The notes under the pieces were generated by a model, which did no database searches, was not told the origin of the DNA, and worked only from the letters and a program-made list of their open reading frames with translations. A stretch of DNA of 20,780 nt from Pleurocapsa sp. MO_226.B13. GTDB lineage: Bacteria; Cyanobacteriota; Cyanobacteriia; Cyanobacteriales; Xenococcaceae. Of the stretch, positions 1 to 7,154 are shown one piece after another. The stretch covers positions 1 to 20,780 of the forward strand of contig JASJEI010000320.1 in assembly GCA_030064795.1 (NCBI GenBank), in the 5' to 3' direction. A program made the position numbers and the translations under genes. Within the stretch, counting starts at the first letter, position 1; every line of letters begins with the position of its first letter.

Positions 1-113
1 AGCTCAAGTTGTTTCTCCTTAGATCGTGCTGAATTATAGGCATTAGCACAGATGTCATAGCCCTTGGCAACAAGCTTTTTATAGTCAACAGTAGAATCTT
101 TAGCTGGCTTCAT
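1..113 (-). CDS. Probable SAM-dependent methyltransferase, N-terminal fragment (runs off left edge)
   Basis: An open frame reads leftward from ATG (113-111) to the window edge: 37 codons plus two bases. The motif GYDICANAYNSAR at about residues 18-30 resembles the N-terminus of small class I SAM-dependent methyltransferases, where a GYDxxAxxYxxxR segment precedes the glycine-rich SAM motif. That SAM motif would lie outside the window, so substrate and family cannot be confirmed. No clear Shine-Dalgarno precedes the ATG. The gene is downstream of the ABC1 kinase on the same strand, 136 nt away, across a purine-rich spacer. Both the gene and its start are moderately supported; the function is inferred from this short motif only. 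Confidence 0.45.
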   Translation of the reverse strand, partial: MKPAKDSTVDYKKLVAKGYDICANAYNSARSKEKQLE

Positions 114-156
114 ATTGAGTTCGTCAACCTACTGGTCTGTCAACTTTTAATTGATG

Positions 157-206
157 GGTTGAGGTGGGCAGGGGAAGCAGAGGAGGCAGAGGGAGATAAC
201 CGACAG
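157..206. repeat. Purine-rich short tandem repeat in spacer
   Basis: The spacer downstream of the ABC1 kinase contains a low-complexity G/A-rich stretch built on degenerate GGAAGCAGAGGAGGCAGAGG units. Degenerate short tandem repeats of this kind are frequent in cyanobacterial intergenic DNA. No coding or terminator function is evident. Confidence 0.45.
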
Positions 207-249
207 ATTTATTTATCGCCAAATTTGCCCAAAAAATAATTTTTTTTAT

Positions 250-1899
250 CTACTTTAGTTTTCCCGAACGCAAAATACTAACGATCAACCAAATTCCCAA
301 AAGACTAGCTACAGCAAATAAAACATTACTGAGAATAGACACTTGAGTAGTAGCCGAACCAGTAGAAATAATTGCTGCTCCCATAATCAAAGAGCCAACC
401 AAAATACTAAAAGAGAGACGATTTGCCGAATCTTCTAGACTGATCGCCAAAATATCCAGTCGAGGAATATCCATGTTCCACTTGAGAGTTTCAGAAGTAA
501 CTCTGTCGAGCAACAACTCAACTAAACGAGGCGATCGCAAGGAAAGACTCTTAAAATCCAAACCGATCCGCAACAGGGTTTCTACTGGTCTTTCGCCCAA
601 AAATTGACGACGAAAGACTTCGACGATCAAGGGTCTAATTTCATCTAAGAGATTAACTTGGGGATAAAAACTCCTGGCTACACCCTCCAAATTTGCCAGA
701 GTCTTGGCATACAGACCCATATTGCTAGGAAGTCTGATTTTATTATTCCGAGACACTTGTAAGACTTCGTAGATTACCTCGCTAAAGTTGATCTCCGAAA
801 TGCTACGATTATAATATTTGCGCAACATACGGTCATAATCGTTAGTTAGTTGATTGAGATTAACCTGCTGACGACCTTCGGCTAATTCCAAAGTAAGCTG
901 ACTACAGCGACTGGCATCCAAATCGACAATTGCCAACAGCATTTCCGTCAAAATTTGTTGAGTACGAGGATCTAAACGTCCAACCATGCCACAGTCAAGC
1001 AGTGCTAGGCGACCATCTTGAAGATAAAAAATATTGCCTGGATGGGGATCGGCATGGAAAAAGCCATCTATATATACCTGTTTAAAAAAAGCGCGAAATA
1101 AAATAGTAGTAATTTCACTCCGTTGGGTTGCTTCGTCCTTGTTATCTCTAACTTGAGGTAAATTTGCCTCTAAAATTGGTATGCCGTCCAACCACTCAAT
1201 AGTTAAAATTTTAGTAGTCGTCAAGCTATTGTATACCTGGGGAACGATTAATTTTTCAGAATCAAACCACCTACTATCAGTAAGATTAGAGCGTAGCTGT
1301 TCGGTATATTCTGCTTCGGTAGTAAAATCCAGTTCTGCTTCTAGGGCATTAATAAATTCTTCTGCCAAGCCGACAATATCAAAGTCTTTACCAAACTCAG
1401 TACGAGAAGCTAATTCTGCCAAACCTTTTATTAAAGAAATATCTTGAGCTACTACGGTTTCAATCCCAGGACGTTGTACTTTAAGAGCAACTGGTTGTCC
1501 ATTAGTTAAAACCGCTCGGTATACCTGACCGATAGAACCTGCTGCGATCGCATTGCGATCGATCTCGCTAAATACTCTATCTATCGGTTGGACCAATTCT
1601 TGCTTAATCAGGTTTTCTATCTGCGACCAAGGTACGGGGGGAACATTAGCCTGGAGGTCGGTTAGGGTATCTACATAGCGTCCTGGTAAAATATCGGGAC
1701 GAGTTGAAAGTAATTGCCCCAACTTGACGTATACAGGCCCCAATTCGACCAAAATATTGCGTAAAACTTCTGGAGAAGGCAGACGGGGTTCATCCGATTT
1801 ATCCCCAGCCAACAACCCCCGCGCATAATCCCAACCGTTACGAAATACTACTTCAGCGATTTCTCTCTGGCGAGAGGTGTTTTTAGTTAAAGCAAACAT
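250..1899 (-). CDS. ABC1/AarF/UbiB-family atypical protein kinase
   Basis: A 549-residue member of the ABC1 (AarF/UbiB/ADCK) atypical kinase family. Visible hallmarks are the KxGQ motif (KLGQ, 59-62), the Ala-rich nucleotide loop replacing a P-loop (AAGSIGQV, 119-126), the probable ATP-binding lysine (K140, in VALKVQRPG), the ExD motif (E189/D191), the catalytic HADPHPGN (282-289) and the DFG-equivalent LDCG (301-304). Two hydrophobic helices at about 495-514 and 522-545 form a C-terminal membrane anchor, as in UbiB-like proteins. Family members support quinone or other isoprenoid lipid metabolism. Cyanobacteria have several paralogues (including plastoglobule ABC1K-like forms), so the exact role is not assignable. 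The gene follows pip by 37 nt on the same strand, which suggests co-transcription. Confidence 0.93.
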   Translation of the reverse strand: MFALTKNTSRQREIAEVVFRNGWDYARGLLAGDKSDEPRLPSPEVLRNILVELGPVYVKLGQLLSTRPDILPGRYVDTLTDLQANVPPVPWSQIENLIKQELVQPIDRVFSEIDRNAIAAGSIGQVYRAVLTNGQPVALKVQRPGIETVVAQDISLIKGLAELASRTEFGKDFDIVGLAEEFINALEAELDFTTEAEYTEQLRSNLTDSRWFDSEKLIVPQVYNSLTTTKILTIEWLDGIPILEANLPQVRDNKDEATQRSEITTILFRAFFKQVYIDGFFHADPHPGNIFYLQDGRLALLDCGMVGRLDPRTQQILTEMLLAIVDLDASRCSQLTLELAEGRQQVNLNQLTNDYDRMLRKYYNRSISEINFSEVIYEVLQVSRNNKIRLPSNMGLYAKTLANLEGVARSFYPQVNLLDEIRPLIVEVFRRQFLGERPVETLLRIGLDFKSLSLRSPRLVELLLDRVTSETLKWNMDIPRLDILAISLEDSANRLSFSILVGSLIMGAAIISTGSATTQVSILSNVLFAVASLLGIWLIVSILRSGKLK

Positions 1900-1936
1900 T
1901 ATTATGCCTCAAACAGATAGCCTAATTTCTTTTAAG

Positions 1937-2884
1937 TTATAACGCAGCAAAGCGATCTGTGGCTTGAATCAAAGCATCTTTTATTCCTGGTTCTGATACG
2001 GAATGTCCCGCATCGGGAATCACGAGAAACTCTGCTTCGGGCCAGATTTGATGAAGTTCCCAGGCTGTTTTCATCGGACAAACTACATCGTATCTTCCCT
2101 GGACAATTACTCCTGGTAGATGGCGAATGCGATCGATGTTTTCTAGTAACTGATTTTCTTGCTCAAAAAACCCTTTATTGACGAAATAGTGGCATTCAAT
2201 CCGGGCAAAAGCCTCGGCAAATTCAGCCATACCAAAACGCTCTTTACTAGCGGGTGAAGGAATTAGTTTACTAGTACTAGCTTCCCATACCGACCAAGCA
2301 CGAGCAGCCTCCAAACGTATCTGTTTATCTTCGCTGGTTAGTCTTTTATAAAATGCCGATAGCAAATCGTCTCTTTCTTCTGGGGGAATTGGTCTGAGAT
2401 ACTCCTCCCAAGCATCGGGGTAAATATAACTTGCCCCTTGTTGATAAAACCAACTAATTTCTGAGGTGCGTAACATAAATATACCCCGCAGGATTAAACC
2501 TTTACAACTATCGGGATGGGTTTGACTGTATGCTAGAGCCAACGTACTACCCCAACTACCCCCAAAGACTACCCATTTATCGATATCTAGATGTTTTCGT
2601 AACTTTTCTATATCGCTGACTAAATCCCAGGTGGTATTCTCTCTCAATTCTGCATAGGGAGTACTCTGTCCACAACCCCGTTGAGCAAAAATTATAATGC
2701 GCCATTGCTGCGGATCGAAATATTGACGATACATCGGGACAATACCACCACCAGGGCCACCATGAAGAAATACAACGGGTTTTCCTGCGGGGTTTCCCGA
2801 CTCTTCGTAATGAATGGTGTGCAGTTCCGATACTTTTAGTTTGCCTTGATTGTAAGGTTCGATGGGTGGATATAAATCTCTCAT
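1937..2884 (-). CDS. pip: Proline iminopeptidase (peptidase family S33)
   Basis: An alpha/beta-hydrolase of 315 residues that would release N-terminal proline from peptides in the cytoplasm; the length is normal for the family. The oxyanion region HGGPGGG is at 41-47 and the nucleophile elbow GGSWGS at 108-113 (Ser110). The probable acid is Asp266 in GRYDVVCP and the base is His294 in DAGHS, so the triad is complete. The strand carrying RGCGQSTP (69-76) reads FAQRG where the family usually has FDQRG, a substitution at a normally conserved aspartate (Ala67). The ATG is followed by RDLYPPIEPY, the usual N-terminus of the family. This is the first gene of an apparent pip-ABC1 kinase pair. Confidence 0.93.
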   Translation of the reverse strand: MRDLYPPIEPYNQGKLKVSELHTIHYEESGNPAGKPVVFLHGGPGGGIVPMYRQYFDPQQWRIIIFAQRGCGQSTPYAELRENTTWDLVSDIEKLRKHLDIDKWVVFGGSWGSTLALAYSQTHPDSCKGLILRGIFMLRTSEISWFYQQGASYIYPDAWEEYLRPIPPEERDDLLSAFYKRLTSEDKQIRLEAARAWSVWEASTSKLIPSPASKERFGMAEFAEAFARIECHYFVNKGFFEQENQLLENIDRIRHLPGVIVQGRYDVVCPMKTAWELHQIWPEAEFLVIPDAGHSVSEPGIKDALIQATDRFAAL

Positions 2885-2926
2885 TTATTGGTTAATTTAA
2901 CATTTATCTGTCCATTGATATGGTAT

Positions 2927-3227
2927 TTGACAAGGAATAGTAATTGTAATATTACAGCCAGAGTTTAAGCTGCTGCTGGCTTTTAAGTAGGTATGCATAG
3001 ATTGACAGTCAATTATTTGGCGACAAGACAAGATGATGCATTTATTAACAACCAAAAAATGCAGTAGCTATTGTATACCAAAAACACAGCTAATTAATAT
3101 GGCAAAGTCTGCTGTCAATGAACCAGATATCATTAGTCCCGACACCTCTTATTATTCATTTTAATTATAATAAGATTGGCGTTAATCTTAAGACGATAAC
3201 CAGACGACAAATACAACTCTTCAATTT
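2927..3227 (+). other. Leader/intergenic region before the split ABC transporter
   Basis: The 343-nt gap between the divergent pip and transporter genes holds a TTGACA (2927-2932) without a convincing -10, and a weak hairpin with AGCCAG/CTGGCT arms at about 2956-2981 followed by TTTT. It also holds the small ORF listed separately, and a TATAAT hexamer (3166-3171) about 57 nt before the transporter ATG with no good -35. Promoter assignment here is tentative. Confidence 0.3.
3033..3164 (+). CDS. Small ORF, possible peptide precursor upstream of peptide exporter (speculative)
   Basis: An ORF of 43 codons starts at ATG 3033 (a second ATG at 3036), with an internal ATG at 3099 giving a 21-residue version. 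It stops with TAA at 3162-3164, 63 nt before the ABC transporter start. The short form begins MAKSAVNEPD and ends SPDTSYYSF, a polar leader-like stretch followed by a Ser/Thr/Tyr-rich tail. The transporter family downstream exports ribosomal or nonribosomal cyclic peptides, and precursor genes often sit directly beside their exporter. However, no Shine-Dalgarno is visible, the family is not recognised (no microviridin PFFARFL leader, no cyanobactin or lanthipeptide motifs), and an ORF this short can occur by chance. Confidence 0.22.
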   Translation: MMHLLTTKKCSSYCIPKTQLINMAKSAVNEPDIISPDTSYYSF

Positions 3228-3326
3228 ATGAAAATTATTCGTCTGTTGCTACAAAATTCTGGCAAAAACTTATTTATTGCAGCAATATCTAGCTTTATTA
3301 GTGGTGCGAGTAGCGCGGGAGTTATC
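3228..3326 (+). pseudogene. Cyclic-peptide-export ABC transporter, 5' fragment (cut by IS)
   Basis: The first 33 codons of the transporter begin MKIIRLLLQNSGKNLF and continue ISGASSAGVI. The start of a first membrane segment with the SGASSAG motif is typical of the SyrD/PvdE/cyclic peptide exporter family. The reading frame is broken directly after codon ATC (3324-3326) by the left end of the insertion sequence; read-through into the IS stops within a few codons (QGKLI then TAA). Removing 3327-4998 (the IS plus one target duplication copy) joins this fragment in frame to the 3' part, giving AGVIAVINYAIA and a 537-residue protein, a normal length for the family. The fragment itself is non-functional. 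Confidence 0.85.
3317..3326. repeat. Target site duplication, left copy
   Basis: GGGAGTTATC directly precedes the left end of the insertion sequence and is repeated perfectly directly after its right end. A 10-bp duplication is within the 8-10 bp range known for ISAs1-family elements. Confidence 0.93.
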
Positions 3327-3342
3327 CAGGGTAAGCTCATCT
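3327..3342 (+). repeat. IS terminal inverted repeat, left
   Basis: CAGGGTAAGCTCATCT; 13 of 16 bases match the inverted right end, with mismatches at positions 10, 11 and 13. Confidence 0.88.
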
Positions 3343-3412
3343 AATTTGGTATAAAATGTACTTGACAAAAGTTACTTTATTCAATCTTTTTTTTACCGGT
3401 AGTTCGACGAAG

Positions 3413-3670
3413 TTAGAAGGGCTCGAATCAAAGGTAGCTGAGGCTAGGGTGAACGAAATTTTGCGTGGTATTTATAGCTAAGTATCCACAAAATTACCTT
3501 ACTGTAGGGCTTTGAGCTTTTTTGACTACTGTCCCCCACACCTTTTTTCGCTCACCCCTGAGGCTATGCCGGTGCGCCTGCGTATCGGCATAGCCTCCCT
3601 CTTTGCAGACTAAACGGTTTAGTTCGTAAAGAGAGAGGAACCCGCAACTACTTTTGATTCGAGCCTTTCG
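3413..3670. repeat. Nested inverted-repeat-bounded segment inside the IS leader (possible MITE)
   Basis: GGCTCGAATCAAAGGTAG (about 3419-3436) is matched by an inverted copy, CTACTTTTGATTCGAGCC, at about 3647-3664 (17 of 18 positions). The similarity continues outward and inward to about 24 of 28. The roughly 250 bp enclosed have no recognisable gene, only a 61-codon minus-strand ORF containing translated palindrome sequence. Removing the segment would bring the IS to about 1.4 kb, normal for its family. This suggests a secondary insertion of a small non-autonomous element, but no clear target duplication was found around it. Confidence 0.45.
3560..3597. repeat. Perfect 12-bp-arm palindrome (REP-like hairpin)
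   Basis: GAGGCTATGCCG (3560-3571) and CGGCATAGCCTC (3586-3597) are perfect reverse complements around a 14-nt loop. Palindromes of the GGCTATGCC type are common intergenic repeats in cyanobacteria. It lies in the middle of the nested segment inside the IS. Confidence 0.8.
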
Positions 3671-3753
3671 CGCCTTCAAGGGAGAACTTCAAGAAAACCT
3701 ATAATACAGTATGAATAACTACGGTAAATTGAGACTATTAGGGGAAATAATTG

Positions 3754-4966
3754 ATGGGGTTAGGATTTGCACCTGTAAAATTAGAAAAGAAAAAATCACG
3801 AGCAAAAAGACCACAATTAACCCCGATCAATGAAATACAAGCCAATTTATCGAGCTATTTTACTGATGTTAAAGATCCTAGAGTTAAGAGAACTAAAAAG
3901 CATTTGTTAACAGATATTTTAGTTATTGCTATTTTAGCCGTAATCGCCGGAGCTTTTATGTTGGGAAGATCTCGAAAATTACGGTATCGCTAAGCAAGAG
4001 TGGTTAGAAGAGTTCTTAGAACTGCCTCACGGAATCCCTAGTGATGATACATTTCGGCGTGTTTTTGAGAGAATCGACCCGGAAGCTCTGGAGAATAGTC
4101 TGGGCAAATGGTTGCAACAACTAATCCCTTCATTAGAACAAGAAATTGTCCCCATCGATGGCAAATGTCTCAGGGGTTCTTATGACCGTAATCAAGGCAT
4201 CAAAGCTTTACACTTAGTAACAGCCTGGGCTGCTCAGCATTGTTTGACACTAGGACAGATTAAAGTAGAAGACCATTCCAATGAAATAACAGCTATCCCT
4301 GCGCTCTTGGAGTTAATCGATATCAAAGGAGCGATCATTACTATTGATGCGATGGGAACACAGACTGAGATTGTTCGGTTAATTCGGGACAAAAAAGCTG
4401 ACTATGTTTTAGCACTTAAAAGTAATCATCCCACACTTCACTCTCAGGTAAAAGATTGGTTTGATGTAGCCCTTGCCAATAACTTTGAAGGTATTACAGT
4501 CTCTCATGACCGAAGAGTCGAAAAAGGACATCATCGCCGGGAAAAACGCCTAGTTTGGGCTGTCCCTCTGTCCGAGTTTGGTGGTCTCTACCAACAAGAA
4601 CAATGGTTCGGTCTTGAAAGTATTGTGATGGTTGAAAGAACCCGCCACCTGTGGAATAAAGTTACTCACGAAGTCCAATTTTATCTATCGTCTCTGCCCG
4701 CAGATGCTCATGTTCTTGGAAATGCAATCCGTACCCATTGGGGCATTGAAAACCAAGTCCATTGGACTTTAGATGTAACTTTTAATGAGGATAAGTCCCG
4801 AATTCGCTCTTGTCACGCACCTCGCAATTTCGCTTTTCTTAGACGCATGGCACTTAATGCCTTAAATCTAGAAAAAACAGTTCGGCGATCGCTGCGACAA
4901 AAAAGCAGGCGGGCATCTATGAATAATGATTATATGATGACTGTTCTACAATCCTTTTGTCAATAG
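3754..4966 (+). pseudogene. ISAs1-family DDE transposase, frameshifted
   Basis: Two overlapping-frame pieces make one transposase. The first (ATG 3754; Shine-Dalgarno AGGGGA at 3740-3745) encodes the N-terminal associated domain up to VIAILAVIAGA, then leaves frame and stops at 3993. The frame resumes at about 3961 as CWEDLENYGIAKQEW and continues to TAG 4964-4966. One extra base in GCTTTTATGTTGG (about 3953-3965) explains the shift: skipping it restores GA-x-x-W-EDLENYG with the family spacing. The catalytic triad appears intact: Asp in VPIDGKCLRGS, Asp in TIDAMG, Glu in HWGIENQVHWTLDV. A TATAAT (3700-3705) may serve as -10. The gene is probably inactive unless frameshifting is programmed, which is not usual for this family. 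Confidence 0.87.
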
Positions 4967-4972
4967 GGTTTG

Positions 4973-4988
4973 AGACGCTCTTACCCTG
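4973..4988 (-). repeat. IS terminal inverted repeat, right
   Basis: Read on the minus strand: CAGGGTAAGAGCGTCT. It is adjacent to the right copy of the target duplication and lies 6 nt beyond the transposase stop codon. Confidence 0.88.
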
Positions 4989-4998
4989 GGGAGTTATC
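4989..4998. repeat. Target site duplication, right copy
   Basis: GGGAGTTATC, identical to 3317-3326, directly after the IS right end and in frame with the remainder of the transporter gene (codons for GVI). Confidence 0.93.
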
Positions 4999-6531
4999 GC
5001 TGTTATTAATTATGCGATCGCCAATTTACCAGACTTACCCGTTTGGTTACTCTGGTTATTTATTGGTCTTTGTTTAATTTTATGGCTGTTTCGCTTTATT
5101 AGTTGGGTATTAATTACTCGCTTGTCTCAAGAGATTATTTATAATCTACGTTTGGAGATGACTCAAAGTATTTTAAACTGTCCCCTACAGCATTTAGAAA
5201 CCCTTGGCGCACCTAAATTACTTGCTACATTAACAGGAGACATTAATGCGATCGCTTCTGCTTCAATTCAATTATCAGTTGCGATCGTTAATTTTGCTGT
5301 ATTGGTGGGAATTTTTGCTTATTTATGCTGGCTGTCGCCACTATTATTTTTAATTGTATTTAGTAGCACTATTGCGGGATATTCTCTTTATCATTTTTTA
5401 CATGAAAAAGGGATTAAAGATTTTGAAAAAGGTCGCGTTATTCAAGATACTTTATTCGGACATTTTCGCTCGGTTACAGAAGGAACAAAAGAATTAAAGC
5501 TGCATCGTTCTAGAAGGATAGCTTTTATCAATAAAGAATTAAAAGTAAGTGCCGAGCGAGCAAAATATTATTGGATAAAAGGAATTACAGCTTTTGCTTT
5601 TGCTGGTTCTCTAGGGTCAATCTTATTTTTTGTACCTATCGGTTTAATTCTATTTGTTTTTCCCAAATTAAGTATAGTTTCTACAGCACTCATTTCCAGT
5701 TATGCTCTAGCTATTTTATACATGATTAATCCCATAGCTGGAATCACTTCTTCTTTACCTCAAATAGCTCAAGCAAATGTTGCTTTAAAGAAGATTGATT
5801 CCTTGGGCTTATCTCTTTTGGGGTCAATTACCGAACCTAATTTTCCGACTGGTAATGATTTCGATCGCAATTGGACGAGTTTAGAATTAGTAAATATTCA
5901 TCATGCTTATCGTAGCGATCGCGAAGAAGATCAGTTTACTTTGGATAATATTAATCTTAAATTTGAACCAGGAAAAATCGTTTTTATTGTTGGCGGTAAT
6001 GGTAGCGGTAAATCAACTCTAGTTAAATTAATCGCGGGTTTATATACTCCCGATCGCGGTAAAATTTTGTTTAATAATATTCTCGTTACCGATGACAACC
6101 GTGAATGGTATCGTCAACAATTTTCTGTAGTCTTTTACGACTTCTATCTATTCGATCGCCTCATTGGAATAGATACCAGTCAAGAATCAAAAATCCAAAA
6201 ATATTTAATCCAGTTAGAAATAGAACATAAGGTAACAGTAAAAGATGGTGTTTTATCCACCACCAATTTATCCCAAGGACAGCGCAAACGACTGGCATTA
6301 TTAACAGCATACTTAGAAGATCGTCCCATATATATCTTCGATGAATGGGCATCAGACCAAGACCCAGTATTCAAACAAATATTCTACACAAAACTATTAC
6401 CCGAATTAAAAGCTAAAGGTAAAACCGTAATTGCTGTCAGCCATGACGATCGCTATTTTGATTGTTGCGATCGCCTGATTAAACTAGATTATGGTCGAGT
6501 AGTAGCTAGGTAGGGATGATTCATCGCTAAT

Positions 6532-6598
6532 AATCCACCAAGAAATAAATTTAACCAGCGATCCCTAAAGGGTTCAGTAATCTACCAAGAAATTTATT
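6532..6598 (+). repeat. Imperfect direct repeat
   Basis: AATCCACCAAGAAATAAATT and, about 45 nt later, AATCTACCAAGAAATTTATT match at 17 of 20 positions. They are followed at 6601-6618 by a tandem CTGGATG repeat (two and a half copies). They lie in the gene-poor stretch after the transporter; no function is evident. Confidence 0.5.
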
Positions 6599-6621
6599 CT
6601 CTGGATGCTGGATGCTGGAAA

Positions 6622-7005
6622 ATGAACCCACAAGAAGAAGAAAACTTTCAAGCTCAACTTAGTACAATGGAATTACAGGAACAAGAACAGCCCTATGGAA
6701 ATTACTACTAGTGGAGCTTGGCTTAAGTTTGACCACCATTAGTAGTGTCTCGATTTATCTATTGGAGAACTTAGTTAATGGTAGGCTTATTTACGCCCAT
6801 GTCTACTAGTTGGGAACAAAAAGGTATCGCTAAAGGACAAAGTAATACTATTTTGCGACAAATAAACCGCAAATTTGGCACTCTCCCCGATGCGATCGCA
6901 ACACAAGTCAATTCTTTATAACCTTCTCAGTTGAATTTATTGACTGAAGATTTGCTTGATTTTCAAACTATTAACGATTTAGAGCAATGGTTAGATAACC
7001 ATTAA
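6622..7005 (+). pseudogene. Degenerate Rpn/PD-(D/E)XK nuclease-family gene, C-terminal DUF4351 part
   Basis: The stretch 6778-7005 reads TSWEQKGIAKGQSN, ILRQINRKFGTLPDAI, VNSL-stop-PSQLNLL and EDLLDFQTINDLEQWL. This matches the C-terminal DUF4351 region of cyanobacterial Rpn-type putative transposases/nucleases. A TAA at 6919-6921 sits where the family has a serine (TCA to TAA). Upstream, 6622-6711 encodes NPQEEENFQAQLSTMELQEQ, which resembles the preceding acidic linker. The next piece, PMEITTS, is in another frame and is repeated as PMSTS after a segment with a hairpin (6704-6746), suggesting a small internal insertion or duplication. The nuclease domain itself is missing. The 47-codon ORF 6778-6921 could still be translated (GGAGAA upstream), but this looks like a remnant. 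Confidence 0.62.
6704..6746. repeat. Hairpin inside the degenerate DUF4351 gene
   Basis: Arms 6704-6714 (ACTACTAGTGG) and 6736-6746 pair at 10 of 11 positions plus one G-T, around a 21-nt loop. The hairpin interrupts the reconstructed reading frame of the pseudogene. Confidence 0.5.
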
Positions 7006-7061
7006 TTTAATAGTAAAAATTTGGCTTGTATTACCAAAACAAATGGGATGCAAACCCTGTC

Positions 7062-7154
7062 ATAAGCTTAGACGCATTTACATTGCACTTTGAAATCCTC
7101 AAACGCCTTATGGAGAAGGAATAGAATAGGTAACTTTAGTGCGTCTAAGCTTAT
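7062..7154. repeat. 93-bp element with perfect 15-bp terminal inverted repeats (MITE-like)
   Basis: ATAAGCTTAGACGCA (7062-7076) and TGCGTCTAAGCTTAT (7140-7154) are perfect reverse complements enclosing 63 nt with no ORF. The size and termini fit a miniature inverted-repeat element, or a large cruciform/hairpin. No target duplication is evident at the edges. ATAAGCTTA recurs once more at about 7197-7205, before the Uma2-like gene. Confidence 0.55.

Larger units (their letters stand above)
3327..4988 (+). mobile_element. ISAs1-family insertion sequence, complete ends, 1662 bp
   Basis: The element is bounded by imperfect terminal inverted repeats: left CAGGGTAAGCTCATCT (3327-3342); right end, read inward, CAGGGTAAGAGCGTCT. 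Thirteen of 16 positions match, including the first nine. Perfect 10-bp target duplications lie outside it. A TTGACAAAAG subterminal repeat is present at 3362-3371 and, inverted, at 4954-4963. The single cargo is a DDE transposase gene of the ISAs1 type (frameshifted). At 1662 bp the element is longer than the roughly 1.2-1.4 kb usual for the family; the excess lies in the unusually long 427-nt leader before the transposase, where a nested repeat-bounded segment is visible. The perfect duplications argue for a fairly recent insertion into the ABC transporter gene. Confidence 0.92.
4957..6513 (+). pseudogene. Cyclic-peptide-export ABC transporter, 3' part (IS-truncated; chimeric 518-codon ORF)
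   Basis: Native coding sequence resumes at 4999; the open frame extends back into the IS to a TTG at 4957 that overlaps the transposase stop, giving 11 IS-derived residues before GVIAVINYAIA. The N-terminal part carries about six membrane segments. The ATPase domain has Walker A GGNGSGKST (346-354 of the chimera), a signature LSQGQ (438-442), Walker B with IYIFDEWASDQDP (458-470) and H-loop SHDD (495-498). The FDEWASDQDP form and single-polypeptide TM-ATPase half-transporter layout are characteristic of the SyrD/PvdE/MdnE (TIGR01194-like) exporters of cyclic or modified peptides. The domain core is undamaged, so a truncated protein could be made if translation starts at the TTG, but the first 33 native residues are lost. 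Expression is doubtful. Confidence 0.85.

Noticed and set aside
1181..1447. 88-codon plus-strand ORF
   Set aside because: Antisense shadow of the well-supported ABC1 kinase gene.
2927..2955. TTGACA with possible NtcA-like GTA/TAC half sites near 2940-2955
   Set aside because: Spacing does not fit GTA-N8-TAC, and the -10 candidate (TATTAC) is poor.
2956..2985. AGCCAG/CTGGCT hairpin followed by TTTT as a terminator
   Set aside because: Only six base pairs with a 14-nt loop, and no gene upstream on that strand that would need it.
3494..3679. 61-codon minus-strand ORF inside the IS leader
   Set aside because: It translates the palindrome and inverted repeat of the nested segment (GGYADTQAHRHSLRG type), a recurrent spurious ORF pattern; no coding evidence.
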